From the NCBI RefSeq assembly GCF_918797505.1, contig NC_092800.1, positions 25,001,577-25,065,576 on the forward strand: 64,000 nt of DNA, in the 5' to 3' direction. This document shows positions 21,204 through 31,241 of the stretch, piece after piece; positions within the stretch are counted from its first letter, which is position 1, and each line of letters starts with the position of its first letter. The stretch comes from Bemisia tabaci. Taxonomy: Eukaryota; Arthropoda; Insecta; Hemiptera; Aleyrodidae. The position numbers and the translations under genes are program-made. The notes beneath the pieces are model-generated. The model worked only from the letters and a program-made list of their open reading frames with translations, searched no databases and was not told the DNA's origin.

Positions 21204-24200
21204 GTAAGGAATTCAACATAGAATGGGTCAGTTGCGCTAGTCACAGTTGTGTTTTGATGTTTTATTCTTGTTGATCAGGTAAAAATATTAAGGTGATTCG
21301 ATGGACGCCATATTTTGTGTCAGAACGACATGCGATATATCGCATCAGTTGGTTCCATTTTTTCAGCTACTCGTCATTTTTCTCCAAGTTTGAGATCGCA
21401 ATTTTGTTGTCAGGAGACTAAAGCACTCACTTACCAATTTTAACAAAGAAATTCAACGTAATAAAGGCGTGGTTTTTTTAGAGAGAAAACATCGCATTCG
21501 ATACTGGTATCGAAACTGCACTCGAATGCGATATTTTCTCTCTAAAAAAACCACGCCTTTACTACGTTGAATTTCTTTGATAAAATTGGTAAGTGAGTGC
21601 TTTAGTCTCCTGACAACAGAACTGCGATTTCAAAATTGGAGAAAAATGACGAGTAATTGAAAAAATGGAACCAATTGATGCGATTTATCGCATGCAGTTC
21701 TGACACACAATATGGCGTCCATCGAATCACCTTAAGATCTGTCCAAAGAGCAAAAAAAAAGAAAGCTGGGGAAATATTAGATCCCTCTAATTGATAAATA
21801 TGGATAGGACACGTTAGCAGAATGGAGGAGGAAAGAATGCCGAAGAGAATCATGAAAGCCGAAGTTCTATCAAAGAGGGGGAGAGAGAGAGAGAGAGAGA
21901 GAGGAAAGCCAGGGCTGAATGCCGAAGAGAATCATGAAAGCCGAAGTTCTATCAAAGAGAGAGAGAGAGGGGGGAGAGAGGGAGAGGGAGAGAGAGGGAG
22001 AGGGAGAGAGAGAGAGAGAGGAAGGCCAGGGCTAAGATGGCAAGATGAGGCAGAGAAAGATCTGAGAGTAATGAAAGTGATAGGTTGGAAGGAAAAGACC
22101 ATGGACTGAGTAGGATGGAGGCGCGTCGTCTTGGAGGCCAAAGCCCACCCCGGGCTGTAGCGCCATTAGTAAGTAAGTAACTGATAAATACTGAGGAGAG
22201 GAATTTGAGAAATGAAGAAAGATGGAAGGATGAGGAGAATAGTATGAAGAAGAGAAATAGGTAAGAAGAGTTGACATAGGTACGAAGACGGAGAAGAGGA
22301 GAAATAAAAAGAATAACTTATCTCCCTTTCTTCCGTCTATCACTTCTCAAGGCCGTTTTTCTTCATTCTCTAACTTCATCTGTCTTCTCTTCCTCTCCTT
22401 TCATTTCTTCCCGTTCGTTTAATTTTAGTGTGTGTGTTTCTATCTGCTTTCAATTAAGAGTCCTCAGCTAATGGACACGTCTTTTAGTTTCAATGTGTAT
22501 ATGACTAGTTTAGCTTATTGTTAGTTCTATTCATTGTGCACAGAGTTAACAAGTCCTCTAGGATTTCAAGGTTTTCTATCTTAAAAATTTCACGAAATGT
22601 AACAAAAATTCAATAAATGTTTGATAAAGGTTTGAAAAGATGCTTCATGGAGGACCGAATCCATGCGAGAGGTCGGATACGATTTTTTTTTCAAAAACTG
22701 CAAATTTAGAAGTTTATTTTGTCAAATTTCATATTATAAGGGGTGATTCTTGTAGAAAAGTTTACGAGAAAAGTAATGGGATCATTTGTAAGTCCTCAAC
22801 ATTTTGTAAAAACGGAGTTATGATCTTAAAAATTTTCCAAATTTTGTCCGATCCCTCCCATTGACTCGATCCACAGTGCGCCAGAAGAAAAGCCGATGAG
22901 GGGCGGTTTAAAATGAAATGAAGGAGCGCAAATCCTGTAAAGGGCTGTGGAAGGACAGAGCACTGGACCGGTTAGGTATCACACAACGCCAACCAGCGCT
23001 GTAAAAGCGGCTCTTGTACATACGAAGTTTAAAAAGTTCATAGGTTCTCTGAAAACCTTTTTCACATGAGATTCTCCGTGTGACACTAAGAAAATTCACA
23101 AGATGACCTTTCATTTTTTTTCAATTTCTGCTACAAGGTGTTCGGGCTCGGAAGGGACATAGCTGGTTTCCTAACCGCGTTAGCGATTGTCACTGCCGGG
23201 GCTATTGTGAATGGCACGGCCATGGTCAGTATTGGGAAAGCAACGCCTCAAGTCCACGCTCAAAGCTACGAACCGAGTGGTCTCAGTGGCACCCACAACA
23301 AGTACGAGTCGGACGCCTCGCCTATGAAGGGCGACCTTTATCAATACAAAGACGCAGACAAGGTTCTTTTACTAAACTTCATATGCACTTTTGTACCATT
23401 CGCAAAAAAAGAAAGCTGAGGAATAGAGATGTTGCATGTGTGAGGGCTTTGCGATTTGACCATCGATTCTCACGTAATAGTTCACGAGAAACACGATGGT
23501 GCCACTAGTTTTCTTTGAAATCATCTCCCAAGCTTAATAAAAGCTCTCGAAGTGAGGCCAAAATGGAGGGGATATCCCACCCTACCCTGAGAGTCCACCT
23601 CTACATCAAAACGAACTCTCCATGCAAAGATAGGGAGCTAATACATTAGCAGGGTTGCCGTGTTTTCAGTTTTGGAGTCCCCAAATAAAGTGGCAACCCT
23701 GCTAATGGATTTGCTCCCTATCTTTGCATGGAGAGTTCGTTTTGATGTAGACGTGGACTCTCAGGATAGCGTGGGATATCCCCTCCATTTTGGACTCACT
23801 TTGAGAGCTTTTTTTGAGCTTGGGAGATGATTTCAGAGAAAACCAGTGACACAATCGTGTTTCTCGCAAACTTTTACATAAGAATCAATGGTTAAATCGC
23901 AAATCTCTCACACATGCAGCATCTCCATTACTGGATACCTCTAATTTGACTTCATATTATTCCGAGCAGAACAACTAAGGGCTGATTATTGAAACTGATA
24001 GACGAGGCGATAGACAAAGAAGATATAGGGAGTACGGAACAATCCCATTGGTTGAATCTCGTGGGCGATGTTTCAAAATCTCCGCACCGATTTTACTATA
24101 ATGGAGAACAAACCTACTTCAATGCTTGAAATCTCAATTGAATTCTTTTCCTGCAGAGCAAAAAAAAACAGTAGAATTGTCGAGTTATGACGATAGGTAT

Positions 24201-27154
24201 ATTTCCATTAAAAAAATAAAGTATGACAGGAAATCTACGACCATTCCCCCATTTATATGAGTATGTGTGAGCGAGAGGTGGTAGTTTCATAGTGTAAACT
24301 GCAGTCGAATTTTCAAAAAATAAATCAGAAAATGTTGCAGATAACGAAGACTCGCCGATCTAGTTTGTTGCTCCTTGCATTAAGGTACGAAATCTGATTT
24401 CTAGGCATATTTCGAGCAAAGTTGCCTTCAACTACGGGCGGATTATTGTTTAGATGACTTGACAAGAAATAACTGAGATGAAATATAGTTATATGATAGG
24501 TCAGCTTTCTCGGTTGTCCTTCTTACCGCGTGCCCGCTTCGCGGGTCTTTGGAGGCGCGCAGCACCCTGGGGGTTTTGCCGCGTAGCGGCTAGGGGGCGG
24601 AGCCACCTCGTTAGTATTACTTCCAGATTCTCGGACTAGAGACCCTGCTCCAATGTTGTTGCACTTCACCAATCCCCCCCCCCCCCCCCTCATTTGAAAA
24701 TGTTAACGGTTTCATTTTGCCTTTCTTTTCAGCTCGTCTTGACGCAGTTGGAAAATTTCCTGAACCGATCGAAGACCAACGATTACACCTTACGCGACCT
24801 CTTCGATTTCCGATCGTACCGCATCGACGAGAGTCTCCGCGATAATTGTTATTGCTACTTCGGACTGATCTCTTTCAACATAATAGCGGCAGGCTCGCAC
24901 ACCTTCATCTATTGGCTCATGAGCAATAAATCCAAGGAGCGTCCTCGAGGCCGTCTGACAGAGGAGGACATCCTCTCGTGGTACTCCGTCGTCAAGATAA
25001 ACGGGGAATATATCTATACTCCCGGCTTCGAGCGCATCCCCGACAAATGGTACTATGATGTATAATATCGATGGCTACACTGAAAAAAAAATCTCGGTGT
25101 ATTTACTAAGAAATGGGTAAAATGGGTCACTAAACCTTGTTTATTCTATTGAATATTCTGAAAGTACTATGTGAGTAGATAACGTGATGATTTTTCCGCA
25201 TTTTTATGGAGCCGAAAAAGCGGAGAAAACCGCTTTTGAAAAATCTAAAGACTGCAAGACATTTCAAACGCACCCGAATAGCGGGAAACTGACGGTGTTG
25301 ATGTACTGCGGTAGTCATATCGCAGTCTTCTCTCATTTTCCCCTGATGTTTGTTAAAATAAAACGAATTTCAATGTGGAATTGTTGCTTGTTTATTGCAG
25401 CTAACATCTGAATGAGATTCGAGTTTTGAATTCAAAAGATATAATTTCGACTTAAGTATTATTTTAATATACGAAGAGTAGATAGACATTTGACGGAAGT
25501 CGTGGAAACCCGTGCCCGCTTCTGATTGGTGCCGGATGACATCATTCGGTGCGGCGCGAAACCGGGGCGTTTTAAATTTGCGTATGAGTTGAGCGATTTG
25601 AACTGCGCATTTCTCGGTTATTGAGTTAACTTTTTGCGTTTTTAATGTGCACATCGTCTTCTATGCGTCATTTTCCTTCAGAAAACTATATTCGCAAGTC
25701 AAAATTCGTTCATGGTTTAGTGACCCATTACTAAGAATTCAGGGTTCTATTTGATCCCAATTTTTTCCTAGTAAAATTACCATTTATGGAATTGGTAATT
25801 TTACGGAGAAATCTCGGTAAAATTATTGAACTTTCTTGGTAATTTTACTTGACCTTCGTAAAAACACCGATATTTTTTATCGACTGTGGTAGAATTACCG
25901 AGATAAAATGGCAAAGTTACCGGGAATTGATTACCAATAAAAGTGGTATTCTTACCTGGAAAAAACAGTAAAAACACCGGTTTTTAGGTAAGTTTACCGG
26001 TCTGTCTTGGTAAAATTACCAATAATTGGTAACAAAAGTGAGATGGTAAAGGTACCAACAGACCTTGGTAAAAACGCCGGGAATTTTTTTTCAGTACAAT
26101 TCCACCTATACTTCCTAAGACTTTCAAGGAAAAATATTCATAACTTTCCTCAAAAATAAACATTTAGTCGAAGGAAATCTGGCAACTCTCGAATTCCGTA
26201 TGTTCTTCCTTAGCGTTCTTCGTTAGCACGGCAGAATGCAGCTGCGCACTTCTCGTTGAAAATTTTTCTTATTTTCATATGATATCACAAGAAAAATGGG
26301 TGACATTTCCAGTTGGGATTTCTCAAAATTCTCATAGCAAAAAGTGCAATGGAGAATTTGCACACAAAAAATGTATTGCTTCATCTGAGATTGCTTACTG
26401 AGCTGAGTTCATAGTATTTTTTTATGATTTTTTTCTGACACGGGAAATTGGAGAAAAATAGATTTAAAAGTGAGCAAATGTGCCGCCTCATGACGTCATC
26501 TGGCGGCATTTTCCATTTGAACACATGTATTTCAGCAGATTAGGTTATTTTGTCTTATTTCCTCTAATAATTGTCCAATTTAGAAAACCAAGGATATCCT
26601 CGTACTCAGTTTTCCTAACAGTATCATTTTGGAGATGAAATTTACAAAATTTCAGACACACTCTATTGACCCATTCATTTGAAATGACTCTACGAAAACT
26701 TATTTTTTCTTGAATCCTCCACAGGTATAAACGGGCCATAGGTGACGAGTACACCATCCCGCTTTTCGTGAAGGACGTGCTGGTGGGTGCCAGTATATAC
26801 CCCAAGTTCTTCGCCCTTGGGGGCAACATAAACTGCTCTTTCGTTGGCCTCAGAGCCGAGAACCTCACCGGTGGCGTGTACAATTTCGAGACTCTCAGCG
26901 AAGGCAACAATTTTTACTGCTTCTTGTTGCTCACGTCACTCCAGCTGCCGGATTTCTTCCAGGGTGCCGGGAAGGAATTCGCCAAGCTAGCCAGCTTTTT
27001 TGCCGCGTTCGTCAACAATTCCACCCGTGAATTGAATTGCCCTCCGTTGACCCGATACGACCCTGTTTCCATGCGAAGCCAGTTTGCGAAGTACCCCGGA
27101 TATATGAGAGGCATGGGCATGGATGAAGATTTACTATCTCTTGTCGGCTTGTGA
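20961..27154 (+). CDS. Gene 2: secreted heme-thiolate peroxidase / unspecific peroxygenase-like protein (4 exons)
   Basis: Joining 20961-21203, 23138-23362, 24733-25049 and 26725-27154 gives 404 residues in one frame, with three GT-AG introns. Residues 1 to about 17 form a signal peptide. PCPGLN with Cys52 is the canonical axial heme-ligand motif. ESD at 138-140 replaces the EGD/EHD motif. ERIPDKWYKR (256-265), GGNINCSFVG (294-303), NFETLSEGNN (315-324) and KYPGY follow in the family order. It is a clear paralogue of gene 1, in the same orientation 13 kb downstream. No Arg/Glu acid-base pair is seen in the segment before TFIYW. The open frame extends in frame upstream to 20709, but 20961 is preferred because it supplies the signal peptide and matches gene 1. 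A strong donor-like GTGAGT overlaps the stop, so a further exon is possible. Biochemical activity is inferred only. Confidence 0.87.
21292..21731. mobile_element. TTAA-flanked MITE in gene 2 intron 1
   Basis: TTAA at 21288-21291 and 21732-21735 flank inverted ends GGTGATTCGATGGACGCCAT. The arms stay paired through AGTGAGTGCTTTAG and the central GAATGCGAT motifs. TTAA duplication fits piggyBac- or Kolobok-type mobilisation. Confidence 0.85.
21795..22170 (+). pseudogene. C-terminal remnant of a non-LTR retrotransposon reverse transcriptase with GA expansion
   Basis: Reads IWIGHVSRMEEERMPKRI, then GKPGL/GRPGLRWQDEAEKDLR, GWKEKT and, after a stop, GWRRVVLEAKAHPGL before a (TAAG)n tail. This is the usual C-terminal wording of insect RTE/Jockey-like polyproteins. 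The GRGRP segment is replaced by about 140 bp of (GA)n with an internal duplication. Only the last tenth or so of the protein remains. Dead copy. Confidence 0.78.
21878..22021. repeat. (GA)n microsatellite
   Basis: Two blocks of GAGAGA/GGGAGA repeats separated by a duplicated GCCGAAGAGAATCATGAAAG segment, inside the retrotransposon remnant. Confidence 0.9.
22655..22877. mobile_element. Family K MITE fragment
   Basis: Right end GATCCCTCCCATTGACTCGATCCACAGTGCG and left GAGAGGTCGGATACGATTTT match the ends of copies at 29149-29395, 30330-30570, 30731-30951 and 52255-52465. The left terminus is degraded. Confidence 0.65.
23138..23362 (+). CDS. Gene 2 exon 2
   Basis: Acceptor CTACAAG|GTGTTC follows a polypyrimidine run and gives VFGLGRDIAGFL, aligned with VYGMGTDLGAFL of gene 1. 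It ends in the THNKYESDASP region and KDADK. The donor AAG|GTTCTT is weak but fits exon 3 in frame and in alignment. Confidence 0.8.
23422..23935. mobile_element. Family H palindromic element in gene 2 intron 2
   Basis: Arms GAGATGTTGCATGTGTGAGG / CTCACACATGCAGCATCTCC stay inverted-repeat through GAGGGGATATCCCAC and CTCCATGCAAAGATAGGGAG. A second copy lies at 40926-41300. Confidence 0.85.
24525..24605. other. GC-rich hairpin patch in gene 2 intron 2
   Basis: Contains the perfect hairpins CCCGCTTCGCGGG and GCCGCGTAGCGGC and a GGGGGCGGAGCC run, in an otherwise AT-rich intron, about 130 bp before exon 3. No RNA family is recognised. Confidence 0.6.
24733..25049 (+). CDS. Gene 2 exon 3
   Basis: Acceptor CTTTTCAG|CTCGTC is strong. 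The exon covers LTQLENFL through TFIYWLM to GFERIPDK and leaves two bases of Trp262. Donor ATG|GTACTA is chosen because it joins exon 4 to read DKWYKRAIGDEY, matching DNWYRRAVGDEY of gene 1. The alternative donor at 25060 would create a stop. Confidence 0.85.
25050..26724 (+). other. Gene 2 intron 3
   Basis: This 1675-bp intron is mostly one element, about 25078-26095, with CACTGAAAAAAAA at one end and TTTTTTTTCAGT at the other, rich in GGTAAAATTACC-type inverted motifs. A family D fragment lies near 26180-26235. About 26240-26700 shows nothing recognisable. Confidence 0.72.
25078..26095. mobile_element. About 1-kb element in gene 2 intron 3
   Basis: CACTGAAAAAAAA after TA at 25076-25077 pairs with TTTTTTTTCAGT ending at 26095. 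Inner inverted motifs include GGGTCACTAAACC / GGTTTAGTGACCC and many GGTAAAATTACC-like blocks. No open frame with a domain. Confidence 0.65.
26725..27154 (+). CDS. Gene 2 exon 4 (last recognised)
   Basis: Acceptor CCACAG|GTATAA completes Trp262 and continues YKRAIGDEYTIP. It carries the GGN/FVG block, EGNN, NNSTRELNCPP and KYPGYMRG, and ends LVGL-TGA. Relative to gene 1 the protein stops about 24 residues earlier, lacking the basic tail. Confidence 0.86.
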
Positions 27155-27172
27155 GTAGGGGTGACCGTGTCA

Positions 27173-27310
27173 TCACGGAAAAAATTAAAGTGCTGATTCA
27201 ACAATTTGGTGGTTTAAAAAAGTGTCCGACATGTGACATAAAACCAACCCCGTGGTTAAATTAGCTTCCCACTTTTGTAAAATGTACATTTGAAACATGA
27301 CGGACATATT
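27173..27310. mobile_element. Partial repeat directly after gene 2
   Basis: CACGGAAAAAATTAAAGTGC, then TGCTGATTCAACAATTTGGT and ACCCCGTGGTTAAATTAG match the left half of the element at 32582-32798. It begins about 20 bp after the gene 2 stop and contains ATTAAA at 27185-27190. Confidence 0.65.
27185..27190 (+). promoter_or_regulatory. Possible polyadenylation signal ATTAAA for gene 2
   Basis: ATTAAA, the commonest variant of AATAAA, lies 31 bp past the stop and within repeat-derived DNA. Weak evidence without transcripts. Confidence 0.3.
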
Positions 27311-27314
27311 TTTT

Positions 27315-27715
27315 TATTTTTCGAAAACACTTTCGAATTACAGGTTTGTGTTTTTTCGTTCTCTCTGATTCAATTCCAGCTCAATGTCAATAATTCCCAT
27401 TCCTTGCCCTCGCCAAATAATCATGTATCTATATGAATCCCGATCCGCAATGTTTAAGTTCGTTAGCGTTGCATCGAGCTTTGAGTCATGCACTCTTGAG
27501 AGCGCAGTTGATTGTAAGCGATTTGCATGGTATGCGCCCACCCCCCCCCCCCCCACCCCCGGAGGATGTATTTATTCTGTCCCGCGTGTCATTCATCCGA
27601 GCTTTTATTCACTATCGCCGGCTCCGGAACGAGAAAGGAGCCCAAGAATAGCAATTTAACGCTTCGCTACTCCGCCCGGGCAAATGTGCAGTGCGGGTTG
27701 TGTAATCCGCCGTGC
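27315..27715. other. Non-coding stretch with a C-rich run
   Basis: Contains a run of C at about 27540-27556. Nothing else was recognised. Confidence 0.45.
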
Positions 27716-27844
27716 TGAGACAAAACGCCGTATGGAACTCCAGGTATTGCCAAATTTCCTTCCATAAAAGATGAAATATTTGGGAAAGTTTTAAATACTT
27801 CCTTTCCAATTTTTCGGACGGTTTCGTTCGCAATTAAATCTGAA

Positions 27845-28397
27845 TGGACCACTAGACAAGGTACGAATTTAAGCATTCTGACACATGTGTCTTAACCAAA
27901 ATTTCACGTAGAACACGATGCGCACAACAAAAATTACCGAAATCAACTCCTTACGAAGATATTTAATGATTCCTGATGCGTGAATTAAAACCACCCGCTT
28001 AATAAAACTCAATGCTCTACGTGATTCACATCGCGCGTTGAACATTATCGTGACAGTCTCGGCGATATGAACATCTGGCAACCACAATTTTGACGCTTTG
28101 GCTCAGCTATAACAAATTGCGAATAATTTGAACAACACATGGTGGCAAATGAACAGTGCTCGATTGAGAGGCTTGCTGAAACTGTTGTAGTGCGCGATTT
28201 GACTCACGTCGTAGAGCTTTGAGTTTCTTGTGAGCGGGCAGTTCAAAATCCGCGTAACCAATGTGAAATAAAAAGATTAATATCTTCGTCAGGAGTTAGT
28301 TTCAGTAATTTTCGTTGCGCGAATCGTGTTCTACGTGAAATTCTGAGTAAGAAACATGTATCAGAATGTTTGAATTCGTGCCTTGTCTAGTGGTCCA
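27845..28397. mobile_element. Family B MITE
   Basis: TGGACCACTAGACAAGGTAC at the left and CTTGTCTAGTGGTCCA at the right, with the usual inverted arms. Confidence 0.86.
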
Positions 28398-28446
28398 TTA
28401 CCCGAAAATTTCAAGCAAATATATGCATAACGATCTTACGAAATAA

Positions 28447-28995
28447 TGGACCACTAGACAAGGTACGAATTTAAGCAATCTGATACATGTTTTTTAACCA
28501 GAATTTCACGTAGAACACGATTCACACAACGAAAATTACTGAAACTAACTCCTAACGCAGATATCAACGTTTTTATTTCACATTGGTAACGAGGAGTTTG
28601 AACTGCCCGCTCACAAGAAACTCAAAGCTCTACGTGAGTCAAATCGCGCACTACAACGGTTTCAGCAAGCTTCTCAATCGAGCAATGTTCATTTCCCACC
28701 ATGTGTTGTTCAAACTGTAAGCAATTTGCTAAAGCTGAGCCAAAGCGTCAAAATTGAGGTTGCCAGATTTTTAAATCGCAGATACTGTCATGATAACGTT
28801 TAGCGCGCGATGCGAATCACGTAGAGCATTGAGTTTTCATGAGCGGGTGGTTTGAATTTACGCATCAAGAATCATTAAATATCTTCGTAAGGAGTAGATT
28901 TCGGTAATTTTCGTTGTGTGCATCGTGTTTTAAGTGAAATTTTGGTTAAGAAACATGTATCAGAATGCTGAAATTCGTACCTTGTCTAGTGGTCA
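28447..28995. mobile_element. Family B MITE
   Basis: Same ends and arms as its neighbour, in the same orientation, about 50 bp away. Confidence 0.86.
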
Positions 28996-29148
28996 TTATT
29001 CATCAGCGGAAGTTTGGCAACACTTGAATTTTCATACGGCATTTTTCCTTGGAGCGGTAGTATTCCCGACCGCTCGGATCCTTGATTCAGCATCCGAACT
29101 TGGGCTTGTTTTTACAGATGCATTTCATTTCATCGACTCAGCCCGGCC

Positions 29149-29395
29149 CACAGTGTATCGAGTCAACAGGAAAGGTCGGAAAAAATTTGGAACCTTTACA
29201 CGCTTATAACTCCGTTTAAACGGAACTTTGAGGTTCTAAAAGTGATTTCATTAGTTTTTCCATGAATTTTTCGACTACGCACACCCCCTGAAATTTAAAA
29301 TGTGACGGAATAATCATAAAAAAATTACAGTTTTAGTAAAAAATTTCATGCCCGACCTCTCTAATTGACTCGATCCACTGTGCGCTACGGCCCGT
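29149..29395. mobile_element. Family K MITE
   Basis: CCCACAGTGTATCGAGTCAA...TTGACTCGATCCACTGTGCG terminal repeats, with the family core CGCTTATAACTCCGTTTAAA. Confidence 0.78.
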
Positions 29396-29564
29396 CTGTT
29401 TCGTCTCTTGATTTTCCTGATTTTTTATTCGGCTCGTGTTCCCGTTTCGTCGGGCCCGCCTCGTTTCTCCGAGTTGGCGCACAGTAAAGCGAGTTAGAGG
29501 GAGAGGTCGAACATGATGTGAAATTTTAAAAGCTCATATCTGATATAATGTTATAATGTATAAG

Positions 29565-30000
29565 TTTAAAATAGCCGATTTTCCCGACCTTCCCTCCTTT
29601 CCGCTCGTATAGCTCGCGACCAAAACATTTCCCCAGCATGCGGTCAAGGGCTAGAGGGGATACAAAGAGTCAGGAAAAACATATCAGTTTTTCATCAAAA
29701 TAAAACAATGGCTTTTTTTAAAATCGGCCCAAACGTGAAAAAAGGGGTCTTTTTTGAGCGTTTCGGCGCTTCGGAGGCGATAACTCGAGCTGAAGTTGAC
29801 AAAACCCTATGATGTTACACATTTTCTGAAAGCTCTCGCCACGTTGAATACGCTTGTTTAAACCGCGTTTTCCAAAACTTCTTGGTTTCCGAGTAATGAA
29901 TTCGCGAAAATTTTGCCGATTTTTAACTTTGACCCCCCGCCGCATCTCCCCGAAATTTTTGGGGGGCTTGAAACTTTGGAAAAATATGGGGCATTGTGAT
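29565..30000. repeat. Single arm of the 8.66-9.81 kb palindrome family
   Basis: AATAGCCGATTTTCCCGACC through CCCCAGCATGCGGT, GGCGATAACTCGAGCTGAAG and CCCCGAAATTTTTGGGGGGC follows 9298-9730 in the same order. Confidence 0.82.
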
Positions 30001-30329
30001 TGCCGACTTACACCGTGGATATGGAGTACAACTAACTGAGCAAATTTCCAAAGATGTAATAACCAGAGAATTAGTAAATTTTGAAATTAGCCTGTTTATA
30101 AGAGAAATTGGTGAAAATTCTCTGATGAAACAGTGCTGAGGTACAAGAAAGTAGGAGAGGAGGATAAAGTAAAGCGAACACGGAACCCACTGCTTTAGTG
30201 CGAGCTACGAGCGCAGCGTATCGAACTTTATCGAACTAAACTAACAGTGCGGAAAGTGCGTTGTTATGCTCGGAAGTTTGGTGGCCCGAGTGTTCTGTTA
30301 TTGAAAGCGATAAGGTGGACAAAGGAACC

Positions 30330-30570
30330 GGCACACAGTGGATCGTGTCAATGGGAAAAGTCGGACAAAATTTGGAAACTTTAAACGCTTATAGCTCCGT
30401 TTATACAAAATTTTAAAGTTCTGAAAGTGGTTATATTGCCTTTGTCGTGAAATTTTCTTTAGAAATCACTCCTCAGAGTTTACAATGTGAGGTGTTAAAC
30501 ATGAAAATGTGAAGTTTGAGTCAAAAATTTCATGTCCGACCTCTCTAATTGATTCGATCCACTGTGCGGT
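30330..30570. mobile_element. Family K MITE
   Basis: CACACAGTGGATCGTGTCAA at the left and AATTGATTCGATCCACTGTGCG at the right, with core ACGCTTATAGCTCCG. A diverged neighbour at 30731-30951 has GCACAGTGGTGTATCG and CGACTCGTCCCACTGTGCC ends. Confidence 0.78.
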
Positions 30571-31017
30571 AGGGAGGTTTCAATTTGAAAGAAAAACCTA
30601 GTTGCCAGACTTCACACTTCTAAATTTTATGATTGCAAACAGATGATGCGTATTAGATGCAATTTTCAGAGAGACCGAACTTGAAAATAACAAAAAATAG
30701 TTCTTGGGGTTCATTTTAAGACAGAACCACGCACAGTGGTGTATCGGGCAAGAGATTTTTTCACTAAAACTACAAACTTTTTTGTTTTGTTCACCTCCTT
30801 ACAATTTAGATTTGAAGAGTTTTTTTAAAAGAAAATTTAGCAAAACCAATGGAACAACTAACTTCTAAACTTCCTGCTTTGTGTCGACGAAGCTTATAAA
30901 TGTTTTTACATTCTGCTCAACCTCTTTCATCGACTCGTCCCACTGTGCCACGTGTCATAATCGAGGATTTTCAGTTAAATTCGGCAGCGAGGTCGCGTGG
31001 AAACGGCGAAACTACGA

Positions 31018-31197
31018 GTCCACTCGAGTGGCGTGGCTTGCTTTGCGATAAATCGATTAATCTGCCATTTAAACCTATGGGAAAAGATCGATTGACACGG
31101 TGTTCGCAACGAACACCTCAATAATCGATTTTTTACCATAGCTTCAAATAGGGAAATATCGATAATCGATCATTCACACCTCACCACTGGTCCGCTC
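31018..31197. repeat. Family P palindromic repeat
   Basis: Paired ATCGATTAATCTGCCATTTA / TTCAAATAGGGAAATATCGA arms around GGTGTTCGCAACGAACACC, related to 17068-17236. Confidence 0.68.
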
Positions 31198-31241
31198 ATC
31201 GTCCGCAAATATTGATCAGAAGTTAAATTGGTGCGATTAAA

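Larger units (their letters stand above)
21204..23137 (+). other. Gene 2 intron 1
   Basis: This 1934-bp intron holds a TTAA-flanked MITE (21292-21731), a retrotransposon 3' remnant with GA expansion (21795-22180), a purine-rich stretch to about 22320, and a family K MITE (about 22655-22877). The sequence between about 22330 and 22640 shows nothing recognisable. Confidence 0.75.
23363..24732 (+). other. Gene 2 intron 2
   Basis: This 1370-bp intron holds a palindromic family H element (23422-23935), a repeat fragment around 23970-24060 that resembles 58960-59040, a GC-rich hairpin patch (24525-24605) and a run of C at about 24676-24691 just before the acceptor tract. Confidence 0.75.
27716..29062. 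mobile_element. Family D arms around two family B MITEs
   Basis: The left D arm (AAAACGCCGTATGGAACTCC..., 27720-27840) and right D arm (TTTGGCAACACTTGAATTTTCATACGGC, about 29005-29062) bracket family B copies at 27845-28397 and 28447-28995. Confidence 0.7.

Noticed and set aside
24590..24620. TAGTATTAC, resembling the nicking nonanucleotide of circular ssDNA viruses
   Set aside because: No inverted-repeat stem surrounds it and no Rep-like frame is nearby; nine bases alone are not evidence.
25050..25065. Exon 3 of gene 2 continuing to the TAA at 25063-25065
   Set aside because: That would truncate the protein in mid-motif; splicing at 25049/25050 restores ERIPDKWYKRAIGDEY and the rest of the domain.
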